Translations under genes and position numbers: made by a program
Origin: Terriglobia bacterium
Lineage (GTDB): Bacteria > Acidobacteriota > Terriglobia > 20CM-2-55-15
DNA: 33,553 nt
Direction: 5' to 3'
NCBI GenBank assembly: GCA_036496425.1
Contig: DASXLG010000379.1
Location: 1-33,553, forward strand
In this document: positions 8,757-17,113 of the stretch, one piece after another
Position numbering within the stretch: the first letter of the stretch is position 1
How the letters are laid out: the number at the start of each line of letters is the position of its first letter
The notes under the pieces: generated by a model
Database searches by the model: none
Told to the model about the DNA's origin: nothing
What the model saw: only the letters and a program-made list of their open reading frames with translations

Positions 8757-9647
8757 TTAGTACTTCACAACCCATTCCGGAGCTTCGGGCTCTAAGGAAC
8801 CATTCACTTTGACGCCCAGTTCACGAGCCCACCTGTAGCCCCACATCCAGCCGTACTGGATTGCGAGCGTGTCAGGCGTCCTATACGCAGGATCGGAGAG
8901 CGCGCCGGTTAGTGAGACGAAGCGATACTTCTTCTCTTCAAAAATCCGTAATACCTGTTCGATGAGGTCCGCATTCAGGCGGTTGACGTGCAGCAGCATG
9001 ACCTGTGGAATCTCGCGGCCGAATACCTGCCGATGCAATCCGGCATAATAGTCAACTTCCGTCGCAGTGTATTCGAGGTAGGCCCCACGAAGCCGTGCGG
9101 CAGATGCCGCGTCCTTATTCGCGAGCATCTTCATATAGGCCGCGTTGAACAGGTAGTCCTCATTATCAATGGTGCATACGGCAAGCGTGTAGCCGCGAGC
9201 CGCGAGAAAGGCCGACATCGCGTCGTGCTTTTCCTGTGTGTCACCAGTGTGATTCTCCGGAAACCGGAAATAGCGGGGCCGGTGGCCCAGCGCCTCAATA
9301 ATGGCGGATTCGCCCCCGATCACTTCCTGTTTGAACTGTTCAACAGTAAGGTCATTGAAGTCCGCATGGGAGAACGTGTGGTTGCCGAGATCGTAGCCTC
9401 GGCGGACCCACTCCTTCAACAGTACTGGCCCGCTGAGGGCATGCAATCGCTGTTCAATGAGGAATCCAGTCGCAGGCGCGTTATGCCGACCCAGTGCCTC
9501 TAAGATAGCCTGATTGAAAGACGCCACTTCCGCTCGATCCATTGTGCCCGCGGCCGGAAGATCATCAAATGTGAGTGCGACAGTGCGCTGCTGCGCTTCA
9601 CTGGCAATTGGTAAGAGTATGATGAAGAGGACAATCAGCCGAGACAT
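8757..9647 (-). CDS. Secreted polysaccharide deacetylase (NodB domain)
   Basis: The 296-residue product begins MSRLIVLFIILLPIASEAQQ, a signal peptide with a likely cut after SEA. ATG 9647 is chosen because GGAGA lies just upstream; ATGs at 9656 and 9671 would give an odd pre-signal extension. Carbohydrate esterase 4 motifs are present: TFDD (about residues 26-29), NHTFSHAD (metal-binding histidines) and RFPENHTGDT. A late LLHVNRLNADLI supplies the C-terminal histidine motif. It probably removes acetyl groups from a cell-wall or exopolysaccharide sugar in the periplasm. It is divergent from the TIGR03435 operon. Confidence 0.88.
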   Translation of the reverse strand: MSRLIVLFIILLPIASEAQQRTVALTFDDLPAAGTMDRAEVASFNQAILEALGRHNAPATGFLIEQRLHALSGPVLLKEWVRRGYDLGNHTFSHADFNDLTVEQFKQEVIGGESAIIEALGHRPRYFRFPENHTGDTQEKHDAMSAFLAARGYTLAVCTIDNEDYLFNAAYMKMLANKDAASAARLRGAYLEYTATEVDYYAGLHRQVFGREIPQVMLLHVNRLNADLIEQVLRIFEEKKYRFVSLTGALSDPAYRTPDTLAIQYGWMWGYRWARELGVKVNGSLEPEAPEWVVKY

Positions 9648-9868
9648 GGTCTCCATTGTAAACGCTCTCACGTAGCCGTCATTGCGTACAGACCGGATGA
9701 TCCATCACCCGGCCCCCTCATGACACCCCCTCTTTAGGCTACAGGTTTTGGGGACAGCAGCAATATACGCGCCTGCTGCACGGCGGGCCACGTAGCAGGA
9801 GTGCTTTTTACTTCCCACCAGCCTACGGCTGGCGTCACACTCATGGGCAGTATTCCGTGGAGCACAAC

Positions 9869-10740
9869 ATGAGATGGATTGCGGCGATACTCGTATTTTT
9901 AATGGCTGCCACAGCGGCAGTGGCACAGATACCAGCGGAGCAGAAGCCGAAGTTTGAGGTGGCTTCGATCAAGCCGAATACGTCGGGAATCGGAAGTGTT
10001 GCCCTGGACGCCAGCAAGGGAAGGTTTCTGGCGTCGAACATGACCATTAGAACTCTTCTCCGGTACGCATTTGACCGTCAGTTGCCGGAGGACGATCGGG
10101 GCAGAGGCTCGGTGCTGTTTTCCAGCAAAGCGGGTATCCAGGTCGTCGGTGGTCCCGGCTGGATCACAAGCGATCGCTTTGATGTGGAAGGAAAACCGTC
10201 GGTCGGTGATGTAATCAAGCAGCCGGAGATGCAGTTGATGGTGCAGTCGCTTCTGGACGACCGCTTCCAGCTCAAAGCACATTACGAAAGCCGCGAGGTG
10301 CCCGTCTATCATCTTGTCCTTGTAAAAGAGGGCAAGATGAGGCGTTCGGAAGATCAAACTTCCGGTCCAGCGATGAAAAACACACGATCGGCGGTATTCC
10401 GTTACGACGAGGCGGTTCAACCATCGCCACCCTGGGCAAACCCGAGGCGGGGCGCACGCCATTGCTTCACATGGTCGGGAATGCCATCCCGATGTCCGCC
10501 GTCGTCCAAATGATCCAGGGTTGGGCGGATCGGCCTGTCATTGATCAGACAAATCTGAAGGGGCTCTTTGATGTCGAAGCTCAATTCAGTCCTGCTGCGG
10601 TGTCGGCGACTGATGCAGATCCAGCAGGCCCTGCGATTTTCACTGCCATCCAGCAAGACCTTGGCCTGAAGTTGGAATCCGCCAAAGGTTCTGCGGAGAT
10701 TCTTGTGATTGACTCCGTCCAGCGCCCAACGGAGAACTGA
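9869..10740 (+). pseudogene. Soli_TIGR03435-family gene with frameshift (first of three)
   Basis: The reading frame starts at ATG 9869 (GGAG upstream) with a signal peptide, then the family motifs KPKFEVASIKPN, VVGGPGWITSDRFDVEGK and SLLDDRFQLKAHYESREVPV. After about 10,375 the family sequence continues one frame over (GGSTIATLGKPEAGRTPLLH and on to VIDSVQRPTEN, stop 10740). The switch lies at or near a run of five A (10376-10380), so a one-base indel, real or a sequencing error, is the simplest explanation. The unshifted frame stops at 10513. It is followed after 2 bases by the second paralogue, which itself looks intact. The family function is unknown; members are predicted to be exported. 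Confidence 0.8.
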
Positions 10741-10742
10741 AC

Positions 10743-11606
10743 ATGCGCCTCACACGAATCCTGCTTGCAACAGCAATTGCTCTTCTGGCGCTGTGCCTGC
10801 AATACGCAGGTGCGCAATCCGCCCGACCGCAGTTCGAGGTGGCTTCGGTGAAAGCGGGCCGAGCGGGTCAGCCATTTAGCGTAGGTCCCGTTGCTGGTAG
10901 GTTTTCTGCGACAAGCACGCCGTTGAGAGTTCTGATACAGCGGGCCTACGCGCCGCCCAACGGACGATCACTGCTGCGAAGCCAGATCATTGGTGGACCC
11001 GCGTGGATCGACAGCGACATCTTCGATATTGATGCCAAGGCGGAGGGGGACAGCCGACCAACACCAGATCAGATGTGGCAGATGGTTCAGCCGCTCCTGG
11101 AAGATAGGTTTCAATTAAAGGTTCACCACGAGATGCGGGACCTGCCTCTCTATTACCTCGTTGTCGCGAAGAGTGGAAAACTGAAGCTGTCTCCGGATCA
11201 GACGCCTGTCGATCCTGCTGCGCCACGGATCTACGACCCAGCGGCTTCCGGCCCGCCAAGAGGTGCGTTCAGAATGATCGGCAAACCTTCACCAACGGCG
11301 ATAACACTAGTCATGACCGGGAACGCAGTCCGCATGGACGCACTGATGAACATGTTGCAGCAATACCTGGACCGCCCGCTGATCGACAGGACAGCACGCT
11401 CCAGGCTGTACGATGTCGAGCTTCAATTCGACATAACATCAGGACCTCCGGTAGGCGGTGCAGGTAATGCTCCTGCTGCCCAGGAGCCAGGTATCGGCAG
11501 TATCTTCACGGCTGTGCAAGAACAACTCGGCCTCAAGCTCGAAAGCGCCAAGGGGCCGGTGGACGTGCTGGTGATTGATGGTGTCAGCAAGCCGACGGAG
11601 AACTGA
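10743..11606 (+). CDS. Soli_TIGR03435-family exported protein (second of three)
   Basis: A 287-residue protein beginning MRLTRILLATAIALLALCLQ, a clear signal peptide. The family core follows: RPQFEVASVKAG, IIGGPAWIDSDIFDIDAKAE, PLLEDRFQLKVHHEMRDLPL and YYLVVAKSGKLKL. The C-terminal half ends with GIGSIFTAVQEQLGLKLESA and LVIDGVSKPTEN, which match the other two copies. The start is 2 bases after the upstream stop, and the stop overlaps the next start by one base, so the three are one operon. The family is strongly expanded in Solibacter-like genomes; its biochemical role is unknown. Confidence 0.88.
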   Translation: MRLTRILLATAIALLALCLQYAGAQSARPQFEVASVKAGRAGQPFSVGPVAGRFSATSTPLRVLIQRAYAPPNGRSLLRSQIIGGPAWIDSDIFDIDAKAEGDSRPTPDQMWQMVQPLLEDRFQLKVHHEMRDLPLYYLVVAKSGKLKLSPDQTPVDPAAPRIYDPAASGPPRGAFRMIGKPSPTAITLVMTGNAVRMDALMNMLQQYLDRPLIDRTARSRLYDVELQFDITSGPPVGGAGNAPAAQEPGIGSIFTAVQEQLGLKLESAKGPVDVLVIDGVSKPTEN

Positions 11607-12406
11607 TGCGCCACGCGCTCACAACTTCGACCCTTATCCTGTGCCTGCTATCGCTCACGGTTATTGCGGTGGCGCAGAACCAGCCGTTGAAGTTTGAGGT
11701 GGCTTTGGTGAAAGTCGCCAATCCTCGGTCTGGAATCGACATGCGGACCTTTCCAGGTGGCAGGTTGCTCGCCACGAATTGCACTTTGAAGCAACTCATC
11801 ATGGGCGCTTATGGTCTGAAGGAGCAGTATCAAGTAGTAGGAGGCCCCACCTGGGTAGATGTGGACCGCTTTGAAGTCGAAGGCAAGGCCGCTGAAGATT
11901 TGACCAATGATCCAGATCGCGTCATTGCTCTGGGGCGGGAAGCTCCGCGCAAGTTGACGTTGATGCTGCAAACCCTGCTGGCAGTACGCTTCAAGCTCAG
12001 CGCTCATCAGGAGACGAGGCAGAACACCGCGTATCGCTTAGTGGTTGCGAAGAGCGGCCCCAAACTGTTGCCGACGACAGATTCCACTCAGGAGCCATTC
12101 ATCGGTGTGGAACGAGAAGGTCCCGTCACCCGGCCTGCCACGGGTTTAGCGATGTTCGGCAAAAATGCTTCGATGACACTGTTAGCCGAACGGCTCGCGC
12201 GGTCTTTAGTGGGTCCCGTCATCAACGAAACTGGACTCAAAGGGAACTTTGATTTTCGCTTTGAGTATGCCGCAGATGAAACCCAGCAGGATCAAGGTCC
12301 GTCGATATTCACCGCCATTCAACAATTAGGGCTGAACCTTGAAGCGGCAAAAGGTCCAGTGGACATTCTTGTGATCGATCACGCGGAGAAGCCGGACGCG
12401 AATTAA
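11606..12406 (+). CDS. Soli_TIGR03435-family exported protein (third of three)
   Basis: The 266-residue product starts within the preceding stop codon (TGATG, 11604-11608). A signal peptide (LILCLLSLTVIAVAQ) precedes LKFEVALVKVANPRSGIDMR, VVGGPTWVDVDRFEVEGKAA and TLLAVRFKLSAHQETRQNTA. The end repeats the family tail (LGLNLEAAKGPVDILVIDHA). Clear divergence from its tandem neighbours shows that the triplication is old. It probably acts outside the cytoplasm. No catalytic motif is recognised. Confidence 0.87.
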   Translation: MRHALTTSTLILCLLSLTVIAVAQNQPLKFEVALVKVANPRSGIDMRTFPGGRLLATNCTLKQLIMGAYGLKEQYQVVGGPTWVDVDRFEVEGKAAEDLTNDPDRVIALGREAPRKLTLMLQTLLAVRFKLSAHQETRQNTAYRLVVAKSGPKLLPTTDSTQEPFIGVEREGPVTRPATGLAMFGKNASMTLLAERLARSLVGPVINETGLKGNFDFRFEYAADETQQDQGPSIFTAIQQLGLNLEAAKGPVDILVIDHAEKPDAN

Positions 12407-12418
12407 TTCGCATGTTCG

Positions 12419-12649
12419 TCACGCGAAGTTGGCTTGTGGAGGCTTATCGGGACGGGAAGTAAAGAAGCCCGCTACGCACAAAGTGCCGATGACAGCAGGG
12501 ATCTCGGTCAGAAAGCTGCTATTCAAGAGCATCAGAAGAGCCTGCAACGCAGCAAATGAAAGGACCGTTACTCTTTCATTGGACGGATGTACCCTGGCGA
12601 CAATCCCTGCGCTGGTTGCCCGCCCGATGCAGATAACTGCTGCAAACAT
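12419..12649 (-). CDS. Possible 76-residue membrane protein
   Basis: The minus-strand frame from ATG 12649 encodes MFAAVICIGRATSAGIVARV followed by two hydrophobic stretches (VLSFAALQALLMLLNSSFL and IPAVIGTLCVAGFF) and a polar tail. The pattern of two helices with a charged linker resembles a small inner-membrane protein. It would be divergent from the ChaN-PDZ gene and convergent with the TIGR03435 operon. No Shine-Dalgarno sequence is evident and I do not recognise a family, so this may be chance. The 300-base gap 12407-12706 otherwise shows nothing. Confidence 0.4.
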   Translation of the reverse strand: MFAAVICIGRATSAGIVARVHPSNERVTVLSFAALQALLMLLNSSFLTEIPAVIGTLCVAGFFTSRPDKPPQANFA

Positions 12650-12706
12650 CGTATGGGACCGATGATATTTTCGTAGAAGAGAAAGCGGCATTGGTATTGT
12701 CCGGTG

Positions 12707-13780
12707 ATGGCTATGAATTGGGCACTCTTCAGCATGGTGGTCATAGCGCTCGTAACGCATCCAGCCGATTTCACAATCATCGATGCGGCGCGCGGGCAAA
12801 AGCCATTGTCCGCTCTCATCCGACAGCTCGCGGATAAGCGCGTGGTGTTCATCGGCGAAAATCACGAGCGTTACGACAACCATCTCGATCAACTGAAAAT
12901 CATTCGCGGGCTGCAGACGCAAGCGCCGGATCGCTGGGTGATCGGAGTGGAGTACGTTCAACGACGCTTTCAACCTTTTCTGGACGAATATATCAACAGG
13001 GCGATCAGTGAAGATGAGTTCTTGCGGCGAACCGAATACTTCGATCGATGGGGATACGACTATCGGTTGTATCGCCCGATTTTCCGCTTTGCGAGAGATC
13101 ACCACATACCTGTCATCGCATTGAATGCCGAACGTGAATTGACGGATGAAGTAGACAAGGATGGTCTGAAAGCTTTGCCTCCAGCCGATCGTGCGCGATT
13201 ACCGGAGATCGGAAGCGCGAACGCTGCTTACCGCGAGCGATTGCGTAAAGTTTTCGATGAGCATCCGGACACCGGCGATTTCGAGCGCTTTGTTGAAGTG
13301 CAGCTGGTCTGGGATGAGACGATGGCGGACACCGCCGCAAACTATCTCGCAGCGCATCCGGACAAATCGATGATCGTTCTGGCAGGAGAAGGACACATCG
13401 CTTTCGGCTCCGGCATTCCGGATCGGATCCGGCGCAGACTGCCGGGCATCGCCACAGCTATTCTTCTGCCTGCGGATAAGCCTGACGAGGACTTGGAAGG
13501 CGCTGACTACCTGCTTGTTTCGCAGATGCAGACCCTGCCGCCTTCCGGAAAAATGGGTATCACGCTGGATACAACCGGCCCACTCCGCGTAAAAACCGTC
13601 GCGCCGGGAAGTGCAGCGGCTCGGGCCGGATTGCAGTCTGGCGACCGCATCGATGCCATTGACAGCCGGCCCGTGCACTCCCTGACCGACTTTCGTCTGG
13701 CATTACTCGAGAAGAAACCGGGCCAGCGTGTAAAACTGGGCCTCCAGCGTGGAACGGTTCAACTTACCCTGCAACGGTAG
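12707..13780 (+). CDS. ChaN/Tiki-superfamily protein fused to a C-terminal PDZ domain
   Basis: The 357-residue product has a short N-terminal hydrophobic segment (NWALFSMVVIALVTHPA), probably a signal peptide or anchor. Residues ~30-270 match the ChaN-like haem-binding/Tiki superfamily: VVFIGENHERYDNHLDQLKI near the start and VLAGEGHIAFGSGIPDRI near the end carry the conserved acidic and histidine residues. Residues ~282-357 form a PDZ domain (KMGITLDTTGPLRVKTVAPG, SAAARAGLQSGDRIDAIDSR). Classical ChaN is a lipoprotein implicated in iron uptake and Tiki relatives are metalloproteases, so a periplasmic protease or haem-binding role is possible. Start choice among GTG 12704, ATG 12707 and ATG 12713 is uncertain. 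Confidence 0.82.
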   Translation: MAMNWALFSMVVIALVTHPADFTIIDAARGQKPLSALIRQLADKRVVFIGENHERYDNHLDQLKIIRGLQTQAPDRWVIGVEYVQRRFQPFLDEYINRAISEDEFLRRTEYFDRWGYDYRLYRPIFRFARDHHIPVIALNAERELTDEVDKDGLKALPPADRARLPEIGSANAAYRERLRKVFDEHPDTGDFERFVEVQLVWDETMADTAANYLAAHPDKSMIVLAGEGHIAFGSGIPDRIRRRLPGIATAILLPADKPDEDLEGADYLLVSQMQTLPPSGKMGITLDTTGPLRVKTVAPGSAAARAGLQSGDRIDAIDSRPVHSLTDFRLALLEKKPGQRVKLGLQRGTVQLTLQR

Positions 13781-13903
13781 CTGTGAAATGGGTGAGGTAC
13801 GGCGGGAATAGCCCGGCGGACGGCTTCATTGTATATGTGAGGGGCGTAATGCCCCGCGATCGCGACTCCGGACAAGCCGGACCATGCCCGATGCGATGCC
13901 CAG

Positions 13904-14191
13904 ATGGTCAGCCAGCCGCCGGACCTGAATGGGCCCTGCGCCGAGACATTCTCCTATGTGGAATTCGAAATTCTCGGCGAGATTAGCAACATTGAAAAGA
14001 TCGCCGTCAAAACGTCGATTCGGGACCTGCCTCGGCTGCGAAAGATGTACGGCAAAGGTCGTTGGCGCAAATTGAAAGGCACGGCACACATTTAACTTCC
14101 GAATGGAAAGATTAGAATGGCTGAAGTGCACTGCTACGAGGCCCATGGCATAGGCAGAAGAGAAATCCGATGGAAACGTTACCTTGATTAA
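13904..14191 (+). pseudogene. Small conserved hypothetical gene interrupted by in-frame TAA
   Basis: The frame reads VEFEILGEISNIEKIAVKTS, then RDLPRLRKMYGKGRWRKLKG, then a TAA at 14093-14095. It continues in the same frame with LPNGKIRMAEVHCYEAHGIG and RREIRWKRYLD to TAA 14189. The two halves together match a small family I remember as one uninterrupted protein of about 75 residues (…RWRKLKG…AEVHWYEAHGIG…KRYLD). A single nonsense mutation is the simplest explanation. The true start may be GTG 13958. It ends 4 bases before the next gene, the usual partner of this family. Function unknown. Confidence 0.7.
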
Positions 14192-14195
14192 AGTC

Positions 14196-14528
14196 ATGAA
14201 GAAAAGCAATGGCAACGAAAGACAGTTTGTGATCTGTATCGACAATTCCGGATATCCCGCCTCGCTCGAGCTTCACAAAGTTTACGCTGTGTTGCCCGAT
14301 GAACGAGCGGCGGCGGATGATTTCCTTCGAGTTGTCGATGAGAGTGGAGAGGATTATCTATATTCCGCGAAACGCTTCGCCTCGGTCGAACTACCACAAC
14401 AGGTGAAGAAATCATGGGTTCGACGGGTTCGGGAGTCCACAATATTGGCTGACAAAACGTTGCAGCCGACGAGTCGCATTGGGCGTAAGTCCAAAACGCA
14501 AAAAAATCCTCGCGCGGCTCGCGGCTGA
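14196..14528 (+). CDS. Small conserved hypothetical protein (partner of the interrupted gene)
   Basis: From ATG 14196 the product is 110 residues: QFVICIDNSGYPASLELHKV, YAVLPDERAAADDFLRVVDE, then SGEDYLYSAKRFASVELPQQ. This core is a recurrent small-protein family found in several phyla with no known function. A basic tail (about residues 78-110, rich in Lys/Arg) extends past the usual end. An upstream TTG (14184) would overlap the preceding gene. The start is 4 bases after the interrupted gene, so the two were once an operon. The core looks intact although its partner is broken. Confidence 0.7.
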   Translation: MKKSNGNERQFVICIDNSGYPASLELHKVYAVLPDERAAADDFLRVVDESGEDYLYSAKRFASVELPQQVKKSWVRRVRESTILADKTLQPTSRIGRKSKTQKNPRAARG

Positions 14529-14659
14529 ACGTTAGGCCGTTATACGGACAATCGCATCGCATGGTAAACCGGCCATGACCGTGACAATCTGACAATTGCC
14601 GTCGAGAAGTCCGGACTTCGCACCGTAAACCTGCTCCAGGCGCAACGCATTACAGGAAT

Positions 14660-14820
14660 CTGGCTTCCCCGCCAATTCGTTCCATGTTTTTGGCGGGAAG
14701 CTGGCTGCCCCACAAGTTCATTCCATGTTTTTGAAAAAAAGCCGGCTTCCCCGTAAATTCGTTCCATGTTTTTTCCAAAAAGCCGGCTTGCTTGCAATTT
14801 AGTCCCATGTAAAATGCAAA
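14660..14820 (+). repeat. Four imperfect ~40-bp tandem repeats upstream of the RNA polymerase gene
   Basis: Units are at 14660-14699, 14700-14740, 14741-14781 and 14782-14820. Each carries a version of GCYGGCTTCCCC, then AATTCGTTCCATGTTTTT. The palindrome AAGCCGGCTT marks the boundaries at 14739-14748 and 14780-14789. Units 1-3 are closest; the fourth has diverged. The array ends 4 bases before the polymerase frame. The remainder of the gap (14529-14659) shows nothing I can name. Confidence 0.8.
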
Positions 14821-14824
14821 CACC

Positions 14825-16867
14825 TTGGATAACGACTACATCGAGCGACAAAAGAAGCTGGAAGCGGATTCGGTTCACGACGGAGCGCTGCGATGGGCCA
14901 AGTCCTACCCCTACCACCAGGCGACGGATACCCAGCCGATCCGCTATCTGTTGGAACATAGTCAGAAAGCGCTGTCGGACGCGATTCGTGCCCAGCAACT
15001 CGAGTTCAAGAGCCCGGGACGGAAGAAACTGCCGGCTATTGGATAGGCCTATCAGCGCTCAATCCCGACCCGTTGGCTCTGATCACTCTTGGCACGATGT
15101 TCAACTGCATCAGCCGATGGGAATTTAATGAAGGGACGGCGCCGGGCCTTGGTTGGGTTTCAGGCGAAGTCGGCGGGCGTTGCCAGCTTGAACGAAAGTA
15201 TGACTGCGAGCAAAAGCGCGAGATCGATCTGGCCGAGGAATTGCTGGCGCGGAATCGCAGCGGGCATGCCCGGCAGCGCGCTAAGGAGGCGGCACAAAAC
15301 GTCGACGATCCGAACTATTGGAAGGAGAATCGCCTCGCGATTCACCTCGGAAAAGAACTGATCTACCTGGCCGTTCGCCACGCGCAATTGGACGGCGCCC
15401 CAATCTTCCAGTTGGTTACCGTACGGGAGAGCAGCACCCAGAAGACGCCAAGAACGCTCGCGCTTACCGACAAAGCCAGCGACTGGATCGCCGAGCACCA
15501 GCCGGACCTGCAGTCCTTGCTCACTCCGGTTCACCGGCCGATGATTGTTCAGCCGAAACCGTGGACGTCGTTTTCCGATGGCGGCTACCTTGTGACTCGA
15601 CTCCCGCTGACGAAGCGTGAACCGAATAAACGAACGCAGCGGCAGCTGAAAGAGGCCGACCTGACGCCAGTCTTCTCGGCCGTCAATGCCATGCAGAATA
15701 CGGCGTTCCGGATCAATGATCCGATCCGCCTCGACATGAATGAAGGCTGGGATACCAAGGGTCCGTTTTTCGGGTTGGAAAAACTTCGCCGCGGGGAACT
15801 CCCGCCGCGGCTGCCCGACGACGCCGATCCGGACCAGTTCGACGACAGCATGCGCGAGCGCTCGGACGTCCACCATGTGAACCACCGGATTAAAGGCGCG
15901 CAGCAGGTCATCGCATCCCGCTTAGCCATGGCGGAACAGTTCCGCGAGTACCCGCGCATCTATTATCCGCATGGACGGCACGTGTAACGGCTATCAGCAC
16001 CTCAGTGCCATGGGCCGCGATCCGATTGGCGGCCGGGCAACGAACCTGGTGCCGGGAATGAAACCCCAAGATATTTATCGGGATGTTGCCGAGGCCGCCG
16101 GTTGGCTTATCGCCGAGGCCGCCGCGGATCCCCGCTCAGCCCATCACTTCTGGGCGCGGCAACTGCTTGGGAAAATCGATCGCGAGGTCGCCAAGGATGC
16201 GACGATGACCAAACCTTACGGTGCCAGGCGCGGCACGATCTACAAGAAACTGCTCCAGACCGAGGCCATCAAGAGCTGCATCAATCCACCCGAGTGCGCC
16301 CGTTATCTGGCTAAAGTATTGGATGAAAGCATTCCCAAGGTCGCCATCGAAGCGGGGAAGATTATGACCTGGATGCGGCAGGTCGCTTCCATTATCGGCA
16401 AGGCGAACCGGCCCATGGCGTGGACCACACCAACTGATTTTTATGTCGCTCATGGCCCGCGGGAGCCGAAAAAAATCCGAGTCACGACATCCGATTGCAC
16501 CCTCACCCTGTTTGCAACTGATGAAAAGCGGAAGATCGACTTGCGGAAGCTGGTGGACGGCATCGTCGCTCACTTCGTCCATTCCATGGACGCGGCGCAC
16601 ATGATGCTGACGACCCATCGGCTGGTCGCCGAAGGTCTCTGTCATTTCGCGATGGTCCACGACAGCTTTGGCGTCCATGCCTGCGACGTCGACCTGCTCC
16701 ATCGCGTTCTGCGCGAGGAATTCGTTCGCATCTATTCTCAACCCATCCTGCAGAAGTTTCTGGACGAACAGAGGCAAGCCCATCCCGACCTGGATTTCCC
16801 GGAACCTCCCAGCCCCGGAGACCTCGATATCCGCCAGGTCCTCGACTCCCCTTATTTCTTTGCGTAA
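14825..16867 (+). pseudogene. T7-type single-subunit RNA polymerase, frameshifted and internally deleted
   Basis: Three consecutive frames give a T7-like polymerase. (1) From TTG 14825: IERQKKLEADSVHDGALRWA and on to SPGRKKLPAI. (2) The frame shifts near 15020-15043 and continues LNPDPLALITLGTMFNCISR, PKPWTSFSDGGYLVTRLPL and AVNAMQNTAFRIND, reaching IYYPH at 15970. (3) From 15971: MDGTCNGYQHLSAMG to LDIRQVLDSPYFFA, a T7-like C-terminal end. In segment 3, Asp2, Arg71, Lys75, Tyr83-Gly84, His230 and Asp231 match T7 Asp537, Arg627, Lys631, Tyr639-Gly640, His811 and Asp812. Between IYYPH and DGTCNG about 115 residues (T7 ~420-535, including the DWRGR motif) are missing and the frame changes, so the enzyme cannot be functional as read. 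Total ~675 residues against 883 in T7. No phage structural genes flank it. Confidence 0.9.
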
Positions 16868-16957
16868 GAAACTTCGATTTCTTAAGCAGGACAAGGATTT
16901 ACACCCTTTTACAACGCCGCACTAGACCGTTCGCTCACTGCTGGAGTCCAATTAGTT

Positions 16958-17113
16958 ATGCGTCCACTCATCGCCCGCCTGACACCTTACCTGGATCCCG
17001 GATCGGGCATGTTTTTGTGGCAAATTCTGCTTTCGGTCTCGGCCGGTCTTTTCTTCCGCTGCCTGCACGGCTCTAAGCGGCTTTTCTCACGAATCCGCGG
17101 TGTGTCCAGTTGA
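16958..17113 (+). CDS. 51-residue membrane protein with YLDPGSG motif
   Basis: The frame MRPLIARLTPYLDPGSGMFL, then WQILLSVSAGLFFRCLHG, then a basic tail, matches a recurrent small-protein pattern: (A/Y)(I/L)DPGSGS, one hydrophobic helix, and a K/R-rich end. The motif occurs in many bacteria, alone or at the ends of larger membrane proteins, often near envelope or polysaccharide genes. The function is not known. It starts 91 bases after the polymerase relic and its 3' end overlaps the AI-2E gene antisense by 41 bases. No clear Shine-Dalgarno sequence is seen. Confidence 0.6.
   Translation: MRPLIARLTPYLDPGSGMFLWQILLSVSAGLFFRCLHGSKRLFSRIRGVSS

Noticed and set aside
14528-14545. GTTAGGC resembling an integron attC core
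   Set aside because: No matching upstream RYYYAAC arm or inner symmetric sites were found, and no integrase is present.
14660-14820. CRISPR array
   Set aside because: Units are tandem with no unique spacers and are too divergent; no cas genes are present.
13781-16957. Complete prophage
   Set aside because: No integrase, capsid, terminase, portal or lysis gene is seen; only the polymerase relic and small genes.
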